Positions 39,702 to 52,321 of a stretch of DNA of 64,000 bases are shown one piece after another. The stretch covers positions 3,366,501 to 3,430,500 of the forward strand of contig NC_050471.1 in assembly GCF_013373865.1 (NCBI RefSeq), written 5' to 3'. The first letter of the stretch is position 1, and the number at the start of each line of letters is the position of its first letter. The notes under the pieces were generated by a model that did not search any database, was not told where the DNA came from, and saw only the letters and a program-made list of their open reading frames with translations. This DNA is from Monomorium pharaonis. Taxonomy: Eukaryota > Arthropoda > Insecta > Hymenoptera > Formicidae. Both the position numbers and the translations under genes were made by a program.

Positions 39702-40917
39702 CTACCGTTACGAGCGGAAGATATTGACGTAGCCGGTGTCAGAAAATGGAGGCCGTCGGAGAAGAAAAGGCCGGGACTGCCGCGCGCGCTATGCGCTACT
39801 AAACGCGGCTGTTGCGGGTTGATTTTAATATCCTCTTCCGGTGAAGAGAAACGGGTCGAGTTGTGGTGGATGTGACCTTTATGAAATGCTACAACCTTTG
39901 TAGATCCTGATTGCACTTCTTCACGCACACGTGTCCGTGGACGCGTCGTGCGGACACATACACACGCGCCCTGTATACGAATACGACGCACGCTCCGTTT
40001 CGCGACACGTAAATGTATTCTAATCGCACCCGCCACGTCGGCAAAACCAACCGCACAGTCGCTGTCTTCATCGCTGAACGTCATGACGGCATACGGGGCC
40101 ATTGTTTTTGCAGTTACATCCGCGCGCTATACCGAGCGATCCGTTATGAGCGGCGCCTAACCGAAAGGAGGGCTCTCTCTAGAAAAAAATCCAACTTTTT
40201 AATATCAAGTTTTATTTTCAAATTGAAAAATGAATATCCTTCCTCTGTATTAATATGAATTCTCCTTCTTTTCTCTTTGTAGCTATACAAATTTTGTCTC
40301 ATCATTTATGAAACAGAATTATCGCACTAAATCTGCTCTCGGCGATACTTCTCTTTTTGCAAAATTCAAAATAGCCCCCAGCATGGAAAGCCTACAACTC
40401 GAACTGGAAAGCCTACATACACTTTTCCTCCCTCCCCTTATATGGTCGTAAAAAGAAATGTTAACAGGAATCTATTGCCTCGCACGGATAAGCGTCGTTT
40501 ACATTTTCCACCACCCTCCCTGCCGCGATTGATATTACCTTTCGATACACCCCGTATATATAGGGCGCACGTATATCACACTCGAGGCGTTAGCACACAT
40601 CATGAGAGAAAGAAGGCGAGCACGCCCGCACGCGCGTATGTATGTACGTGCCGGTCCGTGTACGTGTGTGTGTATGCGTGGGGGAGCTTTCGTGCCAATC
40701 CCCGATGTACACTCGTCCCGGAACCACCGACGTTAAGTCTACCTGTGTTGCTAGACGTGGCGCAAACCGTTGGAGAACCGTCGTCGATCGATGAAAATGT
40801 GGTTCCGCGCGCGCGGAGAGGCCAGCCGTTTACATACGTTTACGTAAGTTTACGCGCTGCCGCGAGGAGGAGCGGGCCTCAGCTGGAAATTGCCGGTCGT
40901 TTGTAACTTTAGCTCCC

Positions 40918-40919
<2 letters not shown>

Positions 40920-40967
<48 letters not shown>
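40920..40967. repeat. (GA)n microsatellite, one interruption
   Basis: GA dinucleotide tract of about 48 bases with a single GAAA interruption near its right end. Confidence 0.93.
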
Positions 40968-40969
<2 letters not shown>

Positions 40970-43900
40970 GGGTGGAAACTCGGTGGATTCGATTGCACCG
41001 CAAATACAGGCTGAATGAGTTCATTCCCGTGGACGCCGACAGATTCGCGAAAATGTCTATGATTTCGATCACGAGGTTTCGCAGTAACGACGCCGGACTT
41101 TAATCCATGCTCTCGGATTATCAGCTCGAGCGAATATCGAAATAGTATGGGAATCACTTATTATTAACCGAAGAATTGAACGATCTCTTCGATTATCGAA
41201 TCAACTTCCGCTTTCGATCGGGCGCAACGCGAATTTGTGCCGCTTCGAAATAAAAAGTTCGGCAGCACATGACAACTCGAGTATAGCCCGCGTATCATTA
41301 TGCGTGAAATAATCCGGCGGTGCTCGCAGGAAACGGGGGAGGAGAGGGGGGGGGAGAGGAGACATGTCGACCCGATGATCGCCGTCGAGCAACGGTACTT
41401 TGTTGGTCATAAATGTTGGCTGACCGTTAAGTTGACTCTTGTCGCGTCTCACTTGCGTCGCGCCGAGAGAGTCGTCTCGCCTCTTTTCATATTTTCTGCG
41501 CGATCGAGTCTTTGAATCGTCCGTAAATCAATCGGGGAAGTAGAAACCCCGGACTTCGTTAAGTCGGCCCCAAGCGATGCAAATCGCAATCACTAATGTA
41601 TCAGTTAATACATTGACAATAATAATCAATAAACGTGTTCGATGAAATTTAAACGGAAATTATTCTTCACATTATTCCTTGATAAATTCATTTTAAAATT
41701 TAATAACTTTCTGATGCCCTAAAGTACAATTGATTACGCAAAAATGTACAGAGATATTATATTTCGTGTTTATACGCAGCAAGCACAGATTTAAAAAGAT
41801 TATTGTAAATTTTTCTCTATTACGCGTTATTACGAAGATATTGTAATATTAATCATTTCTCGTTTATCAAATTTTACCCAATGTTAAAGCAGATAAAAAC
41901 GAAAATAATAATCGCGTGATCCAAACTGATTAAATGCTTTCAAAAATATAAAGAGAAGCTATAAAACCTTTTTACGTTCACTATTTCCTCCTTTGTCATT
42001 CAAAAATTCTGTGGAATTTGTGAAACGTCAAATTGTACGCTATGATAAGCGAGCAGCTGTTTATAAGCCAGCCTTTGACATCGTTGCTTTTGTAAGATAC
42101 GCTATTCCGAGCCGCGAGAGCGCGAATGCGCGATTCAGACCAACGGAATCCCGCTTGTCCCGCGAACGCAGTTTCCTCTCGTTGTAGTGAAACCTTGCTC
42201 TTGATACTCACCACCTGACGCAATAACGCGCGCGCGAGAATGACGTTTAGCGGAATGTGGAGCAGCGGTGGCGGCGGTCGGTGCGGTGTCGCGCGCGCCA
42301 AGAAAAGCGATCGAATTTCACGTGCAACGGGCAGTTTACGCTACTCTGCTGCATCGAAATCACGAGCGGCGATCAGCGATTATGGACCTTGATGCGAATT
42401 ACCCCGACTGCGGGGTCATTCAGCGGCAGACACCGGCAGTTGGGCGAGATCGAGGTTTAGGGTTAACAAATTCCTCGACACACGCGACGGAGCAAAATGT
42501 TAGAAGGGAAAATGTTAGGAAGTTGATCAAGGAACATTGCAAAGGGGTTGGCGTGAAATATCTAGAACGTGACACTTGTATATTATATTTTAACAGCTTG
42601 GAATAAACAATTATTTTTATATCATATCCGAACATCTTGCGTTCCAAATCTCGGCCGCTATTGGGGAGGACCATTGAACGAGATCTCGAGAAGGTGAGGG
42701 CGTCGTTTCGCGGGAAAGCATTAAAATTCCTGATCACAATCCCGCGGCCACCGACGTCGCGATTATCGGCCAGTTCGCGCACGAGCAAACTCGGCCGATC
42801 GTTATGAATTATCGCTGCGACGCGGCGCGATGCCACGATAGCCAGGCGATCCTCCCTCCCTCCCACCGTTCCCTTTCCCCATTTTACGCCCCTGTCGTTT
42901 ATTGTCATGTGTGACGCGTGGTCGCGTATGGTCGCGCGATCGACATTTATTATTTATGCGAGAATCGCGCTCGTCGCAACGGCTCACTCGTTCGAGGGAA
43001 AAAAAAAAAAAAAGCTCGCCCGCATTCAATGCCCGGCTCTACTCTCCTCCTGGTCCCTTCGTAAAGTGGCGGAAGAGGCGGTTTCCGGAGAAAAAGAGAG
43101 ACGGCCGGTCGTCGGCGGAAATTCGTCACGATAAGTATAATCGTGGATTGCGTCGTGGCGTAGCGGAGAAATGAGTCGCGCGCTGCGTGGCTGAATAACG
43201 TTCAGAAAGAGTCCGGCTTAGACGACTCGTAAATTCAACAGACAGAATTTTCTACCTGCAATTTTACGCGTCGAAAATGGGTAATTACGGAGAGAGAGAG
43301 AGAGACTCTTATCGTGTGTTGGCGAATTGTAATCTCGTATATACGTATGTGAATGTATAATTGAATAATCCTTACATCGCGGTTTATCGTTGTTAAATTC
43401 GTATCAAATTTTGTCTTTTAATTTTCTGGATTAATTCTCATTTCTACTTAATAACTCTCGCCTATTAGCACGACGTTGCGTTTGAGTAGATTGTAAATTT
43501 ATTCGCGGCTGCTCCTTTCTCTCGAACGCTCCAAATTGTCATTTATTTAGAAGGCTCTCCTGTTGATTAACATTCCTTGCCCTCTCGATCGCGTGCTCGT
43601 GATAGCGTAAGGTTCCTCGCATTTTTCATGCAAATTTTACGACCTGTCTTGTCCTTGAAAAAAACCTACGCGAAAAATGGAGCAGCATGTGAAAAAGAAA
43701 TTAAAACCGCTACGATTCCGTTGGGATTGATATTTCATACGCAGATAGGCAGCAAACTCGAACCAGCGTCAGCCGTAAGATAACAAGACACGTACATCTA
43801 GACAATTACATTTCTAAATAAAAAGAAAAATTTCGAATAGATTCTTCACCATCGAGCTTACCGCCAATCATTGAATGATGTTAAAAAGATAACATGCTCT

Positions 43901-44057
43901 TACAGTAAAAAAATTATACGGACGACAAGCGTAAAAATCACGCGACTCATAACGGACGCATAAATACACACCGTGTGTTTTTATATATATATATACTTTT
44001 TCCGTTATATAAATCAAGTGGTTTCACGCTTGTTGTCCGTACTTATATTTTACAGTG
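43901..44057. mobile_element. 157-bp terminal-inverted-repeat element (MITE-like)
   Basis: The left end reads TACAGTAAAAAAATTATACG and continues GACGACAAGCGTAAAA. The right end, reverse-complemented, reads CACTGTAAAATATAAGTACG and continues GACAACAAGCGTGAAA. The two diverged inverted repeats extend for roughly 55 bases each, to an ATAACGGA block, around an AT-rich centre with a TA microsatellite (about 43982-43996). The ends beginning CAGT/CACTGT and flanked by TA resemble Tc1/mariner-type MITEs. There is no coding capacity. Confidence 0.6.
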
Positions 44058-44659
44058 CACCTCCGTGACTTCGATCGCGATTGTGGATCCCCAAGATTCG
44101 CGAAATTCGTTCGCATAGCAACAGGACGAGATCGTCGCATGCAACTATGTGTTAAATGACTAACTAGGCCTGATAGCGCGCCCGGCCGCATCTCTCACCG
44201 TGCGTAGAACAGAAGCTGATGCGAGCGAGAAGCGATGAGAGGAGGAAGGGAGGAGAAGGGAGGAGACGAGGAGAGGGAGCCGCGAAGGCACGGCGGGCCT
44301 CACCGCGCTATCTCATCGCCGCGCGCCGACTACTCAGCGGTAATGCGAGACCTCCAGCGTAATAAGAGACGCCCCGGTAATTATTACATTCCCGCGCGCT
44401 GCGAGACGCGAGACCACGCTAGAATCTGCAGCGAGCTGTAGGATATACCACCCTTCCGGCGAGGAAGAGGAACGGAGCCCGCACAAGCGAATAAGTCCCG
44501 TCTCGCTGCACGCACGCGAGAATGTGTTTTTCTCCCTTTTACCTCCCCGCCGCCCCATTATGCGACTCCACCCTTTCGTCGCGCGTGCACGCGCGATTTA
44601 ATTAGACGCCACGATCGGCGGGCAGCGGAGTGTTTTTCACGCGCGAGGTGAGGACGCTC

Positions 44660-44681
44660 CCTCTCTCTCTCTCTCTCTCTC
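44660..44681. repeat. (CT)n microsatellite
   Basis: CT dinucleotide tract of about 22 bases in a CpG-rich setting. Confidence 0.9.
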
Positions 44682-47600
44682 GTTTCATCGCGGCAAACGC
44701 GGGACGCGCGGAAATCCTCCCCCGTCGTCGTATTGAGGAAGTAAAACGCGGGCACGGAAACTAGGAATAAATCGCGAGACTCGGCGTGCATTCACGTACA
44801 CACGTCGGTGGCACGTTTACCGAGGGCGTGACTGACTTCGCCGCGCCGTCAGAAGCGGAAAGTTAATATCGCGGAGTTTGTCTCCCCGGAGGAATTTCCC
44901 CCGAATTCGAGACGGCGACGTGATCAAAGCTCGTCGGGTCATAGCGTAGACCTGAAGTATCAAACTTCGTGACAAAGAGTGGCGTCGAGGTGATGCTCGG
45001 CATACTTATTCGCACTGTTAATTACATGAGCGACAGTATATACCCCTGAAACAACAACATCCCGCGCGATAGTTTCCCCTTTAGTTAAAACGTAACGCGC
45101 GATTGAGACTTCACCCCTTCGCCAGGACTCGCCGGAACAATAAAAATTTCGGATTGAAACTGGTCGAGGTAGAGAAAAGTCTTGGGTCTCTCTCTGTCTC
45201 TCTCTTTTCGGACACGAGAGTCTCGCGAGGCATCCAAAGAATGCGCGCGATACACATCTCGCTGTCCCATAGAGCATTAATAGAAAAGCGCGCGCGGTCT
45301 GTACGTTTAGTTGTCCGCCTATGCCTGGCCAGGAATTTCCTAACAGCGCGCAGCTCCTGTACATCCGTAAACTGTATAATTAAAATACACTCTCGCTGAC
45401 GTTACGCGAGAATTTATTTAACCGAGATACCTGAAATCATGGGGGAGAGGGAAGGGGGGGGAGGGGAAAAACTCTGTTGCCTTTTCCGGGCGTGAAAAGC
45501 TCGCGGAGCATCCGAAGAATGTTCCTCGCGACTCCCACGGAGACTGCTAACTGTGAAAAACAGCGGAGACGGAAATCTCCCGTCTTCTCTCGGTAACACA
45601 GTGACACGATTGAATTGCGCGAGGGGAACGAGAGCCGCCGCCGCGGCCGATTCACATCCGCGTGGCGTCCATGGCCGGCGCGGAGGGAAATGCAAGTATG
45701 TCTCGCTGTAAATCTGTCGTATGCATAATAAAAGCGCGCGCACGCGAGCGCGCGTGTGCTATATTGAGTGCATTCGCCGCGGCCCCGTCGTCCTTTTGCG
45801 GTCCGACGTTTCCTGAAGAATAATCTTGCTCGCATCGCGCGCACGCTTCCATGTCGAAATGGACTCGGTGCAACGGCGGCCTTTCCGCATAGTTCCCCAA
45901 ATGTTCAGAAACAGCACACGTACGGTACACAGTATATCTCGGCAATCTGTATTTTTGCGATTTCAAAATCCCTCGAAATAACTGGAAATAATGCAAAATA
46001 ATGGTAAGTGCGTCAGACCAACCGATTAAATTAAATTGAGAATGAGATGAACCTTCATTTATGAGAAATAATAACGTAATAATAAACTTTAATTTTTACG
46101 CGATGACGTCCCTACACTCCATAATTTTATTAATTAACGATTTAATAATCGCATTAAGCGGCATGCTCTTTCGCGCAGTCAGGCATGAATATTAAAAAAT
46201 CCGTGCCGTCATCTAAACAAGTGATAAAATTGGCTGATATATATTTTAATATTAAAGTGTTTCAAATCTCTTAGTCATTCACGTACGTATATCTACATAC
46301 ATATATTCCGTTTCGAATACTTCTCTTCACTGTACGATACGATAAGGATGTGTCAGGCGAAGACGAGACTAGAGTATGGAAGCGTAAAGCTGATTTTCCA
46401 CACGTGTCGATGTCGACAATGAGCCATAGAAATCAGCTGATGAACCCAGGACAAGAAATGGACGATAGTATTGAATACACGACGGAACGACGGCGACGCG
46501 ACGTTTCCCCGTTACGAAATACGTCTCGCGCTCGTAGCGAGGAAGACCAACCCTAGTAAAACGATTTCTCACCACCGTCGGCACCTTCTAAACGACGAAA
46601 TGTTGCGTCCCGTGAGTCCGCAAGCCCGGCGCCTAAATTATGGACGAGATGGTCGTATATTAATGTTACCCCGCACAAACAAAACGCGACGAACAGACGG
46701 GGGAGGAAGAGGGACGGGTGAGGAGCATCGCTTTACTTTCGTCGGAAGAAGCGCGAGCCGTGAGAATTTTGAGTACCTGCTGCATGGAAGCGTCAGACAA
46801 AATAATCTTTACCGCATTTTAAGCGCGTCCGTTGAAATATTAAACGGGACAGAATTCATGGATACTAAAAAATGTTTTAAAGAGAGAAAGAAAAACTAAT
46901 CGAAAATATGCATTTCAACACAAGTGTGATAGTAGATCGTTAGAGAAAATTATAAATGTAACGATAAAAAATTTAAAAAAAAAAAAGAAAATAGAATATC
47001 AATTTTAAAGATACTTCAAAACTTGATTTTTTAAATATACACGTGCGTATGTATAAACTTTTCATTTATATTTGACGTTTTAAATTGAAATACATTTTAT
47101 TCATCGAAAAATTTTTTCAACTGCGCTGAAATGTCACATTACTTTGTCACTACTCCGGCACTTTTATCCACTTGTTTTCTCTCTGGTATCTGCAATTGTG
47201 GCACGCCACGTATGTGCATCCGACAAGTGCCTGCGCGACAATCGAACGCGTCGACATTGGCAGTCCCTGCATAAATCCACGCGACGGTGCATAAATAGGA
47301 CACTCATTTACATGGGGAAAGATTGTACGCGGGAATATACTGGGTGTACCCAGGTGGGAAGATCGACTACCGGGGAGATACACAGATCGTTTTACTTCGC
47401 GATATACGCCCTGCATGCACGCCCCTCCGAAATATAACACTCGGATGCGCCGAGACCTTCCAACGAGGATTCATTTACGGAGTATCGCGCGCAAACGTGC
47501 ACATTCGGCACACAACCTTATTTTCCGCACTTGAATTGCACTTACAAACTGTATTTGTGGTATCTTATTGCGTTAAACTTTAATTATTTAAACAAGTTGT

Positions 47601-48226
47601 TCTCGTTTTGAACATTTCGTACAAAAATTTCAAAACATAAAATTATTTTTATCCAAGTACGCATTTAATTTTTTTACATAATTATATTTAAGCTAAATAA
47701 ACTACGTTGACAAAATATATTAAAAAATGGGACGTTCTTTCATTATAAAAATATGTATTTTATCAAGAAAAGGATATGTGTGGCATATACCAAAAATACT
47801 TTTGCTTTTTTTAGAGATGAAAAGAATACTACTTTTTATTATAATATATGAAGTGCTTCCTTTAAAACTTTTATTAAGCACTTTCGAGTAAAATATTTAA
47901 GGGCGTAGTATAAAAGACCTGATATTTTGCGCTTGTAGAGGGCGGACTTATGTTCCAATTATAAAAGAAAATCGGTAATTACCTTCCGGTTATCTTTTCA
48001 TCGGTATGCCGGTCGAAACCTCATTTTCGATATCCGTAGCCTCGCAAGGCGCATGGAGGCGGTTTGCGCCAACAGTTGGTGTGCAACGGTATCACGGCAT
48101 CGTGGGATACGAGAGCGAAGGGAGATGAGAGAGGACTCGAGAGAGGCTCGAACACAGGCATGGAGAAACCGCGCACTGTTTCTTAGCATTCCATCCGAGA
48201 ATCACGGTTCATGGCTCGTCTAACAG

Positions 48227-48327
<101 letters not shown>

Positions 48328-51300
48328 GAAGAGGTCGCCAACGAGAGACGACGACAGGATCGCATTACCGCTGCCGCATTACAACGCGCCATTGATGCCA
48401 GTAAGTATTCCGAACTTCCGCAAATTCTCGAAACGTAATTGGCCTTAAAGACGATCGGAGTAGTAGGCGCGGGCGATTTATTTTGGGGACGTTCCTTCAT
48501 TTCTCTTTGCCACGCGATGTCTAAAAGTGACATGTAAGTGACGTCAGAATTTTATATACGACTCCGGGATAATTAGACGTATATCCGAGTTTTACATCGC
48601 TATCTCACGCGAACGGGAATTTAGAAGAGCTTCAATTCACTCTCCAAGTTCAGTAAAATAACTAACGAACGCAGAAGTCGCGAGAAAACGGGCAACGAGC
48701 AGCTCATTATCGATGTTGGTTCATTGAGAAATGTCTTTCCGCTCGACATGGCAGGAATTGACGGAAGTTACGGTCACTATCGCGACTAAAACTCGATACG
48801 CCGCGTTCACCCCCGTCCATCCGTTTCCTATTCTGACATCTGCTTTGAATCATTGACCCGGCACGTCAATATTTAAAGGCCAGACTACTAAAAATAAAAA
48901 AAAATAAAAATCGTCTGCAGAGAAAATAACACCGCGATACATTCGTGAAATTATTTGCGGAGAGAGAAGCTGATCTTTTTTCATAACATATTTTTGTAAC
49001 ATCCTTTTTTTTTTTTTAAACATATTTCTCGTGCGTAATATGAAAATAACAGCGGGTACAGTGCCTCGCGAGAAATCCTGGTGAAACCAGGCGACGTTGC
49101 TTCTGTGCACGTGAGCGGCCAAGCTCGGTTGACGCGATAATTAAATTTTCACCAACGTAGAAAAACGATGGAACGAGACGTCGCGACCGCGATGCCCATG
49201 GGAGGACGACTCGAAATTAGAAAGAACATTCCGCGAAAGCTCACGCGTTTATAGCTCCGCAGGCCGGCCGACGAACCGAGGCGCGGAGATGCGTTAACCA
49301 GAGGGGTAAACTCCAACCCGCGCGAGCCGCAAGCCGGGACAATTTTTATATAAACCGCCCCCCTCCCCCCCATTCACAGACGGTGTTAATTTTGCGGTTA
49401 TTTGCGAATGACTTAATCGTCAATGATGCCAACTACTGACGAGTAATGAAACATGATCGTTGGAAAAATCATGAAGACGAACTTCACCAAGTGCTAATGT
49501 ATAATTTAATACCCGGTTAATGCATCGTTTTTTCTTTGTTCGCAGTTCTCTGCTATTACACGAATGCGCTCTCACGCGCTCCTCGTTAAACGGATGCGCC
49601 TAATACTTCCGATATCAATTCAGAGAGATAAATAATCAGACGTAACAAGAGAGACGAGAATTAAACAAATATTTATTTGATTACCTTAGCTCGCGTCAGA
49701 TTAGGTGAGATAAGATACGGAGAAGAATAGCGGAGAACGATTAAATATACGCTGCCGCTTACAATTTGTCGGTGTTTCTTTCTTCCGATGGCTAGAATGT
49801 TAAACAAGTGAGAGTGGTTCAAGGCGGGGCAAATTAGATTTTCAGGGTCGAAGGAAGCCAACGGCGGTTGAGGAGATGGGCTTCGCCATTCGTATTACGC
49901 CACTGAGCCCGCCGTGCTGGTACGCGGAGATTCGAGGTAGGCACGAGAGGCGAGCGCGAGAAGCGAGCGTATTGCTATTTCGCCTCTCTCTCTCGCCGGA
50001 CTGGCGGTATAATAATTTTTACGGTCGGCGGAGCGGCGTACGACACGGGGGAAAATCATTAGCGTGTGTATCTCGCTCGCCGAGCGTGGCGACGTCGACG
50101 GGATAATTAAATTCCTATTAGCCGAGATCCTATTGGACGAGAAATGGCGAGCAAAATAGTTACATTATCGTCGGGACGAAGTATTATAATTTTCAGACGG
50201 GGTTTTATCGGACCGATCTCTTTTCCATCGCGCGCGAACAATTACGAACGGGGAGGGGAATTAAGATCGCAAAGCGTTCGGAAATTTCTGAACTGAGTCT
50301 AAAATCGCGCCCCGTGAACGCACACGCGTACCACTCCACAGTGGTGTAATTATTAGTTTTCTAATTACTCTCCGCGCGCAGCATTTCGTGCGCAACTTTT
50401 CAGACCGAAACGGCGCAAAAAAAAAAAAACAATTGTTGTTGCACAAAAAAGGATTGGGGACCATGACGAAACAATTTTCACACGGTTTTTCCATCGCGCA
50501 TGAATAATTCCAGGCGGAATTTGGAAACTCCCCGAGTTTCGTCGATTTTTCCAATTAGAAGGGCCGCTTTGCTATCCTTAAATAGCTTTCGCGCTGAAAT
50601 TAACGAGCGTTATTTATTGCCACTACTTCTAATTTTGCACTTGTTCCCCGGTGCTTTTTTAGAACTTCTGATTCAGTTTCAGGATCGGTTCATCGTCCGT
50701 TCCCGAAGCCGTCCCCGGGTCTCAGGGAGACGACGACCGCGAGGAAAAGTGATCGCTCGGATTTACGTCTGCCGAACAATGCCGTCGTAAAAACCTGTGT
50801 CGACGAACGTCTTTGCACGGCTTACCAAAAATTCTCATCAAAGTCTCGCAGAAGCGCACAATACACGCGCGTGTAATTAGAGTTTCCTAATTTTTCCGCG
50901 GACGTGCGCGGCGCGGTAAACGAGATTATTACCGCGCACGGAGAATTTCTATATACCAAGGGGACGAAAACAAAAGACTGCACGAAGACGTGCACGGAGA
51001 GATAATGCAATGTGTTTTATATAGATATATATGTATATAAACGCTGTAGAAACGCAGCGACCATATAACCATCTTCGCGTGTAGTTACGGCGAAGAAACC
51101 GGCACACGACAAACGGTGCGCATGCGAGCGTGGCAATCTCGATAAATTATAGGTGCAACCTCTATGGGTACTTAAACATTTACGCCTTAATGGAATATGT
51201 TTTGCTCACTGCCGGGCCTCCCGGACGACCGGGCGGGGCCGGCCACAGTGTGCCAAATAATTCGCGCGCGCGCGCGGAGCATCTTAAAATTTTATTACGG

Positions 51301-52294
51301 CAATAAACTAAACCTCTCGCGGAGAGCACGTGAAAAATAAGGTAGTTGGTAGTCCGTGCCATGGGATAAAAAGGTCGGTGTTATTATACGGGTTGTGTAC
51401 GTCACGTGACCCTCGGGAATAGAAATCTGGACATAGGGAAGGCAGAAGGGAGAAAAACGTACCGACGTGTGCTGCTACAAATTTGTGTCATTTCAATATT
51501 TATCACAATGGAGAAATTTTATTACTTTCATCTCGCATGTTTTCTGAAAGACGTGCGCATGAACGAATCAGCTGATGACTTTTTCGAACGTCTTGTGTCG
51601 AATATCCAAGGTACTTTCCTCGTATCTTAAATGTTTGTACTATTTATACATCTTGTACAACGCGTAGAAGCGATGGGAAATAGAGCGATAAGGAAAACAC
51701 ACTAAAAGTAATTTTCTTGTTTAACAATGTCTCTTAAATGAGCTTGTCAGCGTTCCCCTTTCGCCGAATTGGTAGCGACGATTTCTTTACGTGTTCAGAG
51801 TGCATCAAAAGCTGAAGCCGATCGGCAAGAAATTGATTTAGAGAGTAGCGAAGCTACAACATGTTCTGCATTCACTTCCTATATTAATATAATATCATTA
51901 GACATTGTGATATAAAAACTTTTATAAATTGAGTAAACGTTCGATCGACGTAAATATTATATCAAAATTAACTACGCGATATTTGAAACATCTCCCGGAG
52001 CACCAGTCTACTCAAATAATTTTTTCCCGTCCGAGCAGGAAAAGCTCGTTCACAAGCATTTTTTTACCGCAAAGTTCTCCCGTTATCTCCCTGTTGGTCA
52101 ACTTTCGGTACACGCTTCGCATAACCGGAGGCTCGAGGTATCACTCGTGGACTAACTGCAAACCGATGAAACCACCGCCACGAGTAACAGAGAAACAATT
52201 CCGTCGCCAAGAGAGGAGGACGGTGTGCGCGGTAGTTACAAATGAAATGAGAACAAAGTGTGGAAAGCGCGACACAAACCGCAAACGCCATGTC

Positions 52295-52321
52295 GTCTCT
52301 CTCTCTCTCTCTCTCTCTCTG
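52295..52321. repeat. (TC)n microsatellite
   Basis: TC dinucleotide tract of about 27 bases. Confidence 0.92.

Larger units (their letters stand above)
33001..43900. other. CpG-rich noncoding stretch with microsatellites
   Basis: Base composition becomes visibly richer in CpG (many CGCG, TCGA and CGCC words). (GA)n tracts lie at 38464-38492, 39669-39694 and 40920-40967 and a GATG repeat at 39101-39119. Several long arginine-rich frames occur, the longest at 36022-36807 on + (261 codons). None shows a domain I recognise or a convincing set of splice sites, so none is called as a gene. Most likely this is regulatory intronic sequence of pumilio or intergenic DNA. Confidence 0.4.

Noticed and set aside
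39629..40102. 157-codon minus-strand frame
   Set aside because: It ends in a Ser-Leu repeat made by a (GA)n tract and has no domain evidence.
40384..40424. Short direct repeat (TGGAAAGCCTACA twice)
   Set aside because: Only two short copies about 24 bases apart; no larger structure and easily a local duplication.
42420..42908. 162-codon minus-strand frame
   Set aside because: Arg/Asn-rich, no recognised motif, no start or splice context that stands out.
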